DNA of 46,814 bases. It comes from an uncultured Gemmatimonadota bacterium (lineage in GTDB: Bacteria > Gemmatimonadota > Gemmatimonadetes > Longimicrobiales > Longimicrobiaceae). A program made the translations under genes and the position numbers. The stretch covers positions 1-46,814 of the forward strand of contig CADCTW010000141.1 in assembly GCA_902805735.1 (NCBI GenBank). Reading direction: 5' to 3'. The notes beneath the pieces were generated by a model. The model was not told where the DNA came from, made no database searches, and worked only from the letters and a program-made list of their open reading frames with translations. Of this stretch, positions 24,477 to 31,652 are shown in pieces (position 1 is the stretch's first letter; every line of letters starts with the position of its first letter).

Positions 24477-24506
24477 GGCTCACACAGAGACACGGAGACA
24501 CAGACA
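24477..24506. repeat. Family A repeat, left arm only
   Basis: GGCTCACACAGAGACACGGA followed by GACACAGACA; it runs into unrelated sequence and then a family B repeat. Confidence 0.8.
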
Positions 24507-24535
24507 GGATCTTTCTTGCGCGGAAAGGCCACCTC

Positions 24536-24603
24536 GCGCCGACACCGAAGATGCGCCCCCCCTCTCCCAGCGGTTTGGGAGAGGGGGGTCGGGGGGGTGA
24601 GGC
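24536..24603. repeat. Family B palindromic repeat, copy 2
   Basis: Nearly identical to copy 1: GACACCGAAGATGCG, a CCCCCTCTCCCA arm, loop, TGGGAGAGGGGGG arm and TCGGGGGGGTGAGG. Confidence 0.8.
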
Positions 24604-24609
24604 CCCCCG

Positions 24610-24638
24610 TTGACAGCCGCGTCGGATGCGGCTAACCT
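24610..24638 (+). promoter_or_regulatory. Promoter of haloperoxidase gene 3
   Basis: TTGACA at 24610-24615, 17-base spacer, TAACCT at 24633-24638, followed by CACCCGAAGA. The alignment with the haloperoxidase 1 promoter covers both boxes and the CCGAAGA downstream of them. Confidence 0.65.
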
Positions 24639-24674
24639 TCACCCGAAGAAGCACCGAAACCCATGGGGCACAAA

Positions 24675-24710
24675 GCCCCGCCCGGCACAGCGCCCGGGCG
24701 GGGCTTTTTT
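24675..24710 (+). terminator. Leader hairpin C3: terminator-like, CACAGCG loop plus T-run
   Basis: GCCCCGCCCGG, loop CACAGCG, CCCGGGCGGGGC, then TTTTTT and GCGTCC. This is a complete intrinsic terminator placed about 40 bases behind the promoter and about 130 bases before the haloperoxidase 3 start, the arrangement of an attenuator. Confidence 0.8.
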
Positions 24711-24757
24711 GCGTCCGGGTGGCAAAAGAGGGACAGAGACGGGCCGCCTCCAGGCCC

Positions 24758-24778
24758 TCCCGGCACAGCGATCCGGGA
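24758..24778 (+). other. Leader hairpin C4 with CACAGCG loop
   Basis: A short stem TCCCGG / TCCGGGA around CACAGCGA, between the C3 terminator and the haloperoxidase 3 start. Confidence 0.6.
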
Positions 24779-24840
24779 ATCCAGCCTGGGGAAACGTCCG
24801 CCCCCCCATTCGCGGCGGACAGCAGAAAGGCGAACCATCG

Positions 24841-27165
24841 ATGGCCAAGGCGACCGCGCTCTTCGACGACTTCAACGACAACAGCATCGACGCCGCCAAG
24901 TGGGTGGTGGCGAGCCCGGCCCCGGCGGCGGAGCTCATCCGCGAGGCCAACCAGCGGATCGAGATCCGGCCGCGCCCCTTCCGGACGGGCGGGAGCTACT
25001 CGCTCCTGCAGTCCGCCGCCACCTACGACCTCACCGACTCGGAGGCGCGCGTGGAGGTGGTGCAGGCGCTGGCGGCACTCACCTACTCGCACACCTTCCT
25101 CTCGGTGGGCAGCGATGCCTCCAATTACGTGGCGATCAGCATCGCGGCGGGGATGGTGAACTGCACCCAGCTGATCGCGGGGTCTTCCTCGCAGCTCGCG
25201 CAGGTGCCGTACGACCCCCGGGAGCACCGCTGGCTCCGCATCCGCCACCGCTCCAACACCCTGAACGGACCCACCGGCACGCTGTTCTGGGAGGTCTCGC
25301 CCGACGGCGTGGAGTGGACGACGCTGGCCAGCAACGGGCCGCAGTTCGACCTCATCGCCGTCAAGGCCTCGCTCGGCGCGGGGACGAGCGGGTCCGTGGC
25401 CGATCCCGGGTTCGCCGTGCTGGACAACTTCAACTTCGCGCACGCGTCGCCGCGGGTGCGGCGGGTGGAGGAGCGGCGCCTGGCGGCGCGCGAGGTCCGC
25501 GAAGAGGCGGCGGAGCTGGCGGCGGAGCGGCTGCACCTGGAGCAGATGAACAACAACGACGAGGTCAACTACACCGACCGTCCGTACGTCGGCAACTACT
25601 CCAAGAGCCTCGGGCACGACGCGCTCGGCGATCCGGATCCGTACACCTACGGCACCCTGCTGCGCGCGCTGGAGAGCCGCGACTCGTCGGACTTCGAGGA
25701 GATCGTGCTGGCCTCGCCCACGGCGCTCAAGCTCACCAATCCGCAGGCCGGGCTCACGTTCGACGTGGAGGGCCCCGACGCGCAGGAGATCACCATTCCG
25801 CCCGCGCCGCGCTTCGACAGCCAGCAGACGGCTCATGAGATGGGCGAGCTGTACTGGATGGCGCTGGCGCGCGACATCCCCTTCACCGACTACGGCACCA
25901 ACCCGCGCATCGCCGCGGCGGTGAGCTCGCTCAACACCGAGTTCCCGGCCTTCGGCGGCACGGTGCCGGTGACGGCGCAGAACGTCTTCCGGGGGATCTA
26001 CCCGGGCGAGCAGGTAGGGCCGTACGTGAGCCAGTACCTGGTGAAGGGGAACGTGGACCCGCGCAAGCCCGCCGGCCAGGGGCGCGACGCGGCCGACGGC
26101 TTCATCTCGTACGGGTCGCGCACCATCGACCAGCGCCTGTTCCCCGCCGTGTGGGACGTGGACTACCTCACCGACTTCGCCTGGTGGCTGGACGTGCAGA
26201 ACGGCGTGGACAAGCGTGGGCTCGACGCGTTCGACACCACCAAGCGCTTCATCCGCAATCTGCGCGACGGCGCCACGTTCGTGCACTTCGACCAGGTGAT
26301 CGACGCCTTCTACAACGCCGCGTGGATCCTGATGTCGGAGCCCACGGGCAACCAGCTGGCGCCCCCCGCCGCGCGCCCGCAGGTCGACCTGGAGTTCCCC
26401 AAGAACCAGGGGAACCCGTACGACCCGCCCGGCACGGCCATGGACAGCCGTACGCAGGCGGGGTTCGCCACCTTCGGCCCCATCCACCTGCTGCAGGTGC
26501 TGGGCGAGGTGCTGGGCCGGTCGCTGCGCGCGGTGTGGTACCAGAAGTGGAGCGCCCACCGCCGCCTGCGCCCCGAAGAGTACGGCGGGCGCGTGCACAA
26601 CCAGATCGTGTTCAACCAGAGCTCCGGGAGCCAGGGCCGCAGCTACCCGCTGGAGAGCAGCATCGTCACCTCGCTGCAGGGCGGCGCGCTGGCGCCGTTC
26701 TTCGGGCAGCCCAACGAGCGCTTCCCCCACTCGTACCTGCTGCCGCAGGCGTACCCCGAGGGCGCGCCCACCCACCCGGCGTACGGCGCGGGCCACGCCA
26801 CCGGCTCGGGGGCGCTGGCCACGATGCTCAAGGCCTTCTTCGACGAGAGCAAGGCCATCGAGAACCCCCTGCAGGCCAGCGCGGACGGCCTCTCGCTGGT
26901 GCCCTACACCGGCGCCGACGCCGCGCAGATGACCGTGGGCGGCGAGCTCAACAAGCTGGCCGGCAACATCTCCCTCTTCCGCAACGGGGCCGGCGTGCAC
27001 TGGCGCAGCGACTACACCCAGTCCGTGCTCCTGGGCGAGGCCGTCGCCATCCGCATGCTCCAGGAGATGTCGCTGGGCTTCAACGAAAAGGACGGCTTCT
27101 TCCGGCTCACCAGGTTCAACGGCCAGACGATCCAGATCGAGGACGGCCGCGTCATCGAGCTCTGA
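24841..27165 (+). CDS. Vanadium-dependent haloperoxidase 3 with N-terminal beta-sandwich domain
   Basis: A 774-residue paralogue, closer to copy 2 than to copy 1. Vanadate-site residues are present: Lys569 and Arg577 in KWSAHRRLRPEE, His652 in HPAYGAGHATG, Arg714 and His720 in FRNGAGVHWRSD. The N-terminal beta-sandwich spans about 1-200 (VSPDGVEWTT near 152-161) and is joined by the same charged linker as in copy 2. No signal peptide. The ATG at 24841 was chosen because it matches the MAKA start of the other copies and has AAAGG upstream; an open frame back to 24610 runs through the promoter and hairpins. It has its own promoter and attenuator-like leader. Confidence 0.9.
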   Translation: MAKATALFDDFNDNSIDAAKWVVASPAPAAELIREANQRIEIRPRPFRTGGSYSLLQSAATYDLTDSEARVEVVQALAALTYSHTFLSVGSDASNYVAISIAAGMVNCTQLIAGSSSQLAQVPYDPREHRWLRIRHRSNTLNGPTGTLFWEVSPDGVEWTTLASNGPQFDLIAVKASLGAGTSGSVADPGFAVLDNFNFAHASPRVRRVEERRLAAREVREEAAELAAERLHLEQMNNNDEVNYTDRPYVGNYSKSLGHDALGDPDPYTYGTLLRALESRDSSDFEEIVLASPTALKLTNPQAGLTFDVEGPDAQEITIPPAPRFDSQQTAHEMGELYWMALARDIPFTDYGTNPRIAAAVSSLNTEFPAFGGTVPVTAQNVFRGIYPGEQVGPYVSQYLVKGNVDPRKPAGQGRDAADGFISYGSRTIDQRLFPAVWDVDYLTDFAWWLDVQNGVDKRGLDAFDTTKRFIRNLRDGATFVHFDQVIDAFYNAAWILMSEPTGNQLAPPAARPQVDLEFPKNQGNPYDPPGTAMDSRTQAGFATFGPIHLLQVLGEVLGRSLRAVWYQKWSAHRRLRPEEYGGRVHNQIVFNQSSGSQGRSYPLESSIVTSLQGGALAPFFGQPNERFPHSYLLPQAYPEGAPTHPAYGAGHATGSGALATMLKAFFDESKAIENPLQASADGLSLVPYTGADAAQMTVGGELNKLAGNISLFRNGAGVHWRSDYTQSVLLGEAVAIRMLQEMSLGFNEKDGFFRLTRFNGQTIQIEDGRVIEL

Positions 27166-27174
27166 GCACCGAGG

Positions 27175-27206
27175 GGCTCACACAGAGACACAGAGGCACA
27201 GAGAGA
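27175..27206. repeat. Family A repeat, left arm only
   Basis: GGGCTCACACAGAGACACAG followed by AGGCACAGAGAG. This half-repeat is part of a block duplicated at 28454. Confidence 0.82.
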
Positions 27207-27208
27207 AG

Positions 27209-27253
27209 CCCCGTCCGGACCCGGACGGGGTACCCGTTACCAGGAGGATCGAC
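27209..27253 (+). promoter_or_regulatory. Duplicated leader with hairpin and strong ribosome site, copy 1
   Basis: A stem CCCCGTCC / GGACGGGG with loop GGACCC (27209-27230), then GTACCCGTTAC and AGGAGG 6 bases before the ATG. The identical leader precedes the gene at 28531. The hairpin ends about 12 bases before the ribosome site and could affect translation or mRNA stability. Confidence 0.7.
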
Positions 27254-28429
27254 ATGTCGAGAGTGGAGAACTTCATCATCCGCGAGGGCGGCGGGACGCG
27301 ATTCGCGAACTCGCTGGTGCTGGGGCGCGGCGTGCACCTCAACACGGCCGCGGGGGGCGTTCCCGAGCTCTCGGGGGGCGCCGGCGAGCTGCTGCCCTCC
27401 GGCCGTGACGACACCCAGCCGATCCGCGAGGCGCTGAGCGATGCGGGCTCCAGCGTGCGGCTGGGGCCGGGCACGTTCAAGGTCAGCGGGTCCCTGGTGA
27501 TGCAGGCCGGGGTGTCCATCCGCGGGCGCGCCGCGGGGTCCACCGTGGTGGCAGCGTCGCACGCCGGACCCGTGTTCGAGGTGGCGGGCGACGACGTGCG
27601 CATAGAGGACCTGACGGTGCAGGGCCCCGGCCTCTCCGTAGCCGGAAGTGTGGGGGTGGCCAGCGCGGTGGTGGCGCCCGACCCCGAGGATCTGCCCTAC
27701 CCCGTGTCCGTCGCCCGCCTGCGGCTGAGCGGGCTGGCGGTGCGCCACCTGGCGAAGGGCTTCAGCCTGGTCGGCACCACGATGGAGATCCGCGGGTGCG
27801 CCCTGGAGTCGCTGGGGAGCGGGCTGGAGATTCTCGGCGATCGGGGAATCACCTTGGCGGACACGTCGTTCACCTCGATCACCGGACTGCCGATGTTCTT
27901 CGGCAACATCCAGGCGCTCACCTGCACGGGGCTCACCGCGATCTCGTGCGGCGGCGTGATCTACGTCTCCTCGTGCTACGGCATCGCGCTGCGCTCCATC
28001 CACGCGCTCAACTGCGGCGGGGGGGTGACGGTCAACTACACCAGCATCGCCGAGCTGTCGGCGGTGTCGCTGGCGGGGTGCGGGGGCGGCTTCCTGATCG
28101 AGAACGGCGCGTCCGTCACGCTCAACGGGTGCGGCACCGTACACGGGCAGTCCAACCCAATCACCGTCCGCGGCGGCTCGTTCGGCGGCTTCGGCACCGT
28201 GGTGAACGGCTTCTACGCCGAAATGACGGGCGGCGGCGCGCCGGTTCCGCCGCTCGTGCGCGTGGATGGAGGCGCTCGGGGCGTGCTGTTCAACGGTATC
28301 CACCACCGCGGCTCCGGCGGCGGCGGCATCGACGTGGACGTCGCGTCCGCGGGCGGACGCGTGCTCTTCATCCAGCACGACTTCGACCCCGCGCGCGTCA
28401 ACTCGGGCGGCAACTTCGCGCAGCTCTGA
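27254..28429 (+). CDS. Right-handed beta-helix (pectate-lyase-superfamily/tailspike-like) protein
   Basis: A 391-residue protein. Residues 1-40 are a leader segment (MSRVENFIIREGGGTR then ANSLVLG) shared with the next gene. Residues about 48-100 match the start of pectate-lyase-3/tailspike helices (DDTQPIREALSDAGSSVRLG, then GTFKVSGSL). The remainder is a ladder of short strands (GLAVRHLAKG, LTAISCGGVIYV and similar) typical of parallel beta-helices in phage tailspikes and polysaccharide lyases. No catalytic residues can be pinpointed and there is no signal peptide. It follows the three haloperoxidase genes on the same strand and may belong to the same surface or injected structure; this is inference. 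Confidence 0.75.
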   Translation: MSRVENFIIREGGGTRFANSLVLGRGVHLNTAAGGVPELSGGAGELLPSGRDDTQPIREALSDAGSSVRLGPGTFKVSGSLVMQAGVSIRGRAAGSTVVAASHAGPVFEVAGDDVRIEDLTVQGPGLSVAGSVGVASAVVAPDPEDLPYPVSVARLRLSGLAVRHLAKGFSLVGTTMEIRGCALESLGSGLEILGDRGITLADTSFTSITGLPMFFGNIQALTCTGLTAISCGGVIYVSSCYGIALRSIHALNCGGGVTVNYTSIAELSAVSLAGCGGGFLIENGASVTLNGCGTVHGQSNPITVRGGSFGGFGTVVNGFYAEMTGGGAPVPPLVRVDGGARGVLFNGIHHRGSGGGGIDVDVASAGGRVLFIQHDFDPARVNSGGNFAQL

Positions 28430-28453
28430 TCCATCCGGATCCAGAACGCCAGC

Positions 28454-28482
28454 CGCACACAGAGACACAGAGGCACAGAGAG
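28454..28482. repeat. Family A repeat, left arm only
   Basis: CGCACACAGAGACACAGAGG followed by CACAGAGAG; it belongs to the duplicated block that continues into the leader and first codons of the next gene. Confidence 0.8.
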
Positions 28483-28485
28483 ACG

Positions 28486-28530
28486 CCCCGTCCGGACCCG
28501 GACGGGGTACCCGTTACCAGGAGGATCGAC
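28486..28530 (+). promoter_or_regulatory. Duplicated leader with hairpin and strong ribosome site, copy 2
   Basis: Same hairpin (CCCCGTCC / GGACGGGG, 28486-28507), GTACCCGTTAC and AGGAGG as the leader at 27209. The identity continues into the first 16 codons. Confidence 0.7.
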
Positions 28531-29079
28531 ATGTCGAGAGTGGAGAACTTCATCATCCGCGAGGGCGGCGGGACGCGCGTCGCGAACTCGCTGGTGCTGG
28601 GTGCGGGGCTCACGCTGGCCGATACGGCGGGCGGGGTCCCGGAGCTGGTGGGTGCATTCACCGGCGCCAAGATCTGGCCGGCGGCGAACGTGTCCGTGCC
28701 CCATCAGACGGAGACGTTGATCGCGTGCGGGGCGGACGCCCTGGACTCCGGCGGGTTCTTCAACGTGGCGAACCCGAGGCGGCTCACCGTTCCGCCGGGC
28801 AAGGCGGGCGTGTACCTGGTGATCGCCCGCGGCGTGTTCTCGGCGGGTCCGGCGGGCGGCAAGTACGTCGGCTTCCGGGTGAACGCGGCCGCCGTGGGCG
28901 GCCGCTCGCGGCTGGACGAGGGCGGCACCTCCATCACGGTGATCGCCACCGAGATCGTGCGCCTGAAGGACGGCGATTTCCTGGACCTGCGGGTGTTCCA
29001 GGAAACCGGCACCACCCTCAACGCGATCGGCGGCGCGCCGTACGAGACCTCGCTCATGATGACGCGGCTGGGCGTGTAG
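28531..29079 (+). CDS. Small jelly-roll-like (C1q/tail-fibre-type) protein with shared N-terminus
   Basis: A 182-residue protein. Residues 1-40 repeat the N-terminal segment of the beta-helix protein upstream (MSRVENFIIREGGGTR, ANSLVLG, AGGVPEL). The C-terminal part (about 55-182) has the pattern of a C1q/TNF-like or phage-fibre jelly-roll: GFFNVANPRRLTVPPGKAG, VYLVIARGVFSA, KYVGFRVNA, TSITVIATEIVRLKDGDFLD. Such domains form trimers and bind ligands. No signal peptide. The start at 28531 is fixed by AGGAGG; an open frame reaching back to 27796 is antiparallel noise over the upstream gene. The family call for the C-terminal domain is moderate. Confidence 0.65.
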   Translation: MSRVENFIIREGGGTRVANSLVLGAGLTLADTAGGVPELVGAFTGAKIWPAANVSVPHQTETLIACGADALDSGGFFNVANPRRLTVPPGKAGVYLVIARGVFSAGPAGGKYVGFRVNAAAVGGRSRLDEGGTSITVIATEIVRLKDGDFLDLRVFQETGTTLNAIGGAPYETSLMMTRLGV

Positions 29080-29130
29080 CCCCACACGGAGGCACGGAGA
29101 TCGTCTCTGTGCCTCCGTGTCTCTGGGTGA
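29080..29130. repeat. Family A repeat, complete hairpin
   Basis: CCACACGGAGGCACGGAGAT and GTCTCTGTGCCTCCGTGTCT, with the variant end CTGGGTGAG. Confidence 0.85.
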
Positions 29131-29315
29131 GTTCCAAAAATCAGCAGGGGATAGTGCTCCTCCCCCGTGCCGATCAGCTGGAACCTGAGATGGCGGCCTC
29201 GTCACAATGGCATCCGTCGCCCCCCGCGCCAGCGAGAAAAAAGCCACGGAGGCACAGAGATGGACTCTGTGCCTCCGTGTTTGTGTGCGAGCCGGCAGGT
29301 TCGCTCGCTGGAGCC
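29131..29315. other. Gap between convergent genes
   Basis: Holds a second family A repeat at 29243-29292 and otherwise no recognisable gene or structure. Confidence 0.5.
29243..29292. repeat. Family A repeat, complete hairpin
   Basis: GCCACGGAGGCACAGAGATG and CTCTGTGCCTCCGTGTTTGT. It is the second copy within 170 bases. Confidence 0.82.
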
Positions 29316-29723
29316 TCACTTGGAGGTCACGAGGATCGCGCCGGCGCCGTGCTCCACACCGAGCTGGCGGGTCGCTTCCAGGGGGCTCAGGCGGCGGATC
29401 TCGGCGATGGAGCTCGCCTGCAGCCCGCGCAGCGCCTGCTTGCCGCCGATGGGGAGACCGTCCAGGTACACCACCACGTGCGCGCGCTCCGGGAACTCGT
29501 GCGGGCCGCGGCTGGCCAGCCACGCGGCGTTGCTCTTCGCAACGACCTGGTAGGCGTTGCCGGCCCGGGCATCCACCTTCAGCACCTCGGGGGCCTCGGA
29601 AGCCCCGCTCAGGGCGGCACCGGCATCGTTGGAGGCGAAGGCTTCCTGCGCGCGCGCTTCGCCCAGGGCGGCGAGGGAGAGGAAGGCGGCGGCGGCGGCG
29701 GTGCGGAGCAGGTGGGCAGACAT
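29316..29723 (-). CDS. Stand-alone TonB-receptor plug-domain protein
   Basis: A 135-residue exported protein. It has a Sec signal (LLRTAAAAAFLSLAALGEARAQ) and then a region matching the last part of a TonB-dependent receptor plug: HVVVYLDGLPIGGKQALRGL, SSIAEIRRLSPLEATRQLG, and GAGAILVTSK at the very end. No beta-barrel follows, so it cannot be a pore by itself. Similar plug-only proteins appear in multiple copies in Gemmatimonadota; their partner or function is unknown. The start at 29723 gives the signal peptide directly, while an in-frame codon at 29801 would add 26 polar residues. Confidence 0.75.
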   Translation of the reverse strand: MSAHLLRTAAAAAFLSLAALGEARAQEAFASNDAGAALSGASEAPEVLKVDARAGNAYQVVAKSNAAWLASRGPHEFPERAHVVVYLDGLPIGGKQALRGLQASSIAEIRRLSPLEATRQLGVEHGAGAILVTSK

Positions 29724-29929
29724 GGGGACAACCTCGCGTTCGATAGGATCAGTGTCGCCCGGCGGGTGCCGGTGCGGCGCCGGTGAGTTTTCCGGGCGCA
29801 TCTATCGGACGGAATGGGCGCGGGAAAGGTTGCGCGGTGACGGTTAAAGGAAGATGAACACCGTGTACGGCCAGGTGTCCGGTTTTGAGCGATGCCCAAA
29901 AAAGAGCCCAACGATCATCACAACAGGTA

Positions 29930-29963
29930 CACCTCTGTGCCTCTGTCCCTCTGGGCGAGCCCC
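29930..29963. repeat. Family A repeat, right arm only
   Basis: ACCTCTGTGCCTCTGTCCCT then CTGGGCGAGCC; the left arm is missing. It lies at the 3' end of the pdeM-like gene. Confidence 0.75.
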
Positions 29964-29967
29964 GCTT

Positions 29968-30618
29968 TTACCGCGCCCGCAGCACCTCGTCGCCCGCCAC
30001 CACGAACAGCTGGTCCCCTGGCAGCGGCGCCACCGTGGCGGCGCCGGTGAAGGCCCCGAACGCGGGGAGCACCCCGACGCGCGCCCCGAAGTGGAAGCAC
30101 GGCAGGCGCTCGCGCATGCGGCCGGGGCCGCGCAGCACGGCGGCGGGGTGCAGGTGGCCGGCGAGCACGTATCCGCCCGCGTCCGGCTCCGGGTGGTGCG
30201 CGTAGACGAAGGGGGGCGACGGGCGCGGCGGGTCCACGGCGTCGAAGCCCAGTTCCGCGGGGGGATCGCCGGCGCCGCGGTCGTGGTTGCCGCGCACCAG
30301 CACCAGCCGCAGCGCGGGGTGCCGGGCCCGCCAGGCGCGCACCGCCGCCAGCACCGCCGCGGACTTCCCCTGCCGCGCGTGGAAGAGGTCGCCCAGGAAG
30401 ACGATCTCCCCCGCCCCCGTGCGCGCCAGCGCCGCGTCCAGCCGCTCCAGCCCCTCCGCCGTCGTCCCCCCCGGCACCGCGATCCCCGCCTCGCGAAAGG
30501 TAGCCGCCTTACCCCAGTGCGCATCCGCGACCAACAGCTGCCCCGTCGCCGGCCGGAACAGCGCGCGCTCCGGCAGCAGCACCACGCGCTCCCCCGCGAT
30601 CACCACATCCACACTCAT
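29968..30618 (-). CDS. pdeM: PdeM-type metallophosphoesterase (ligase-associated DNA repair)
   Basis: A 216-residue calcineurin-like phosphoesterase. Metal ligands are visible in order: DAHWGK (Asp32, His34), GDLFHAR (Asp77), GNHD (Asn111, His112) and GHLHP (His155, His157). The opening (VVIAGERVVLLPERALFRP) and the DAHWGK-x-x-x-FR motif are characteristic of the ligase-associated DNA damage response endonuclease PdeM. It usually sits next to an ATP-dependent DNA ligase and helicase; none of these is in the window. The start at 30618 fits the family N-terminus; the frame stays open to 31104 but that part is unlike the family and overlaps the darT-like gene. Confidence 0.83.
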   Translation of the reverse strand: MSVDVVIAGERVVLLPERALFRPATGQLLVADAHWGKAATFREAGIAVPGGTTAEGLERLDAALARTGAGEIVFLGDLFHARQGKSAAVLAAVRAWRARHPALRLVLVRGNHDRGAGDPPAELGFDAVDPPRPSPPFVYAHHPEPDAGGYVLAGHLHPAAVLRGPGRMRERLPCFHFGARVGVLPAFGAFTGAATVAPLPGDQLFVVAGDEVLRAR

Positions 30619-30982
30619 CCGCCCGCGTTCCCCTCCGAAGATGGACCTGCGCTGACTTCTCGCCACTCGCGTCCCGGCCGGCTCTGCCGACAGCATATCG
30701 GGCGCGCCACCGCTCGTCCACACAGGAGGCGCGGCGCACGGCTCGTGGCCGTGTTCGCTGGGTACTGTGTTTCTGGCCAAATGCGCGCGTTGGGAGCCTT
30801 GCGCGGCCCGTGGCTCCCCTCTACCATCAAGTTCGGATTTTGTTCGGATGCAGACTAGGTGACGCCGCTTCGCGATCAGCCGTGCTGGCGCCCTTGCGTC
30901 CCGTTGCCCCAACCTTTCCATTTTCGCGCTGGAGCGCGGCTTTGCGTGCGCACGTGTTGAAACGCATGGAGGTGTGGACGGC
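30619..30982. other. Divergent intergenic region between pdeM-like and darT-like genes
   Basis: No gene is seen in this 364-base stretch. It contains the direct repeat GTTCGGAT at 30831-30838 and 30842-30849 (3 bases apart), a possible protein-binding site, and GGAGG at 30968-30972, the ribosome site of the darT-like gene. It has lower GC than most of the window in places. Confidence 0.4.
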
Positions 30983-31639
30983 GTGAGTGGAGTCAGCAGG
31001 GCGCCGGAACGGGTGTTACTGTACCGCATCGTGCACGTGGGCAATCTCCCCACGCTGCTCCAGCGCGGCGCACTCCACTCACCCAACTCCACGCCACCGG
31101 ACAACCTCCCGTACCGTCCGATTCACAACGCGGCGGTGCAAGCGAGCCGCAGCGTGCGCCGCGTCACATGCGGACCGGGTGGGACGATCCACGACTATGT
31201 GCCGTTCTATTTCGGACCCCTCTCGGTCATGCTCCTCAACCTGCACTCCGGGCTGGTTGAGGGGTATCAGGAGGGGCAGGAACCGCTGGTCTACCTGGTG
31301 ACCACCATCGAGCGCGTGACACGGGCGAAGAGGCCCTGGGTGTTCAGCGATGGGCACGGACTCGCGGCGTTGACCGGTTTCTACGACGACCCGTCGAAGC
31401 TGGTGGAGGTTGACTGGGATCTGGTAGGCCAGCGGTTCTGGGCGGACACGATGGACGATAACGACCGCAAACGCCGGAAGCAGGCTGAGTTCCTGGTGTG
31501 GGATCACCTTCCGTGGACGGCGATCGGCGGGATCGCGGTGCTGAATGACGCCGTGAAAGCACGGGTCGAGAAGACGCTGGCTGAACACCCGGGCGTGCAT
31601 GCGCCGCGGGTGCGCACCAGGCCAAGCTGGTACTACTGA
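30983..31639 (+). CDS. darT: DarT-type ssDNA ADP-ribosyltransferase toxin
   Basis: A 218-residue toxin that ADP-ribosylates thymidines in single-stranded DNA, using NAD+. DarT (DUF4433) features: LLYRIVHVGNLPTLLQRG at the N-terminus, the hallmark DYVPFYFGPLSVMLL, and QAEFLVWDHLPW with the probable catalytic Glu169, followed by IGGIAVLN. Start: GTG at 30983, 10 bases behind GGAGG; a GTG at 30974 is in frame but almost touches that ribosome site. It is paired with a macro-domain antitoxin 13 bases downstream. DarTG systems are established phage-defence toxin-antitoxin modules. Two in-frame GTGs make the exact N-terminus uncertain by three residues. Confidence 0.9.
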   Translation: MSGVSRAPERVLLYRIVHVGNLPTLLQRGALHSPNSTPPDNLPYRPIHNAAVQASRSVRRVTCGPGGTIHDYVPFYFGPLSVMLLNLHSGLVEGYQEGQEPLVYLVTTIERVTRAKRPWVFSDGHGLAALTGFYDDPSKLVEVDWDLVGQRFWADTMDDNDRKRRKQAEFLVWDHLPWTAIGGIAVLNDAVKARVEKTLAEHPGVHAPRVRTRPSWYY

Positions 31640-31652
31640 GGAGCCGCAGGAC

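Noticed and set aside
30619..31104. Extension of the pdeM-like frame upstream to 31104
   Set aside because: The family N-terminus begins at 30618 and the extension overlaps the darT-like gene on the other strand.
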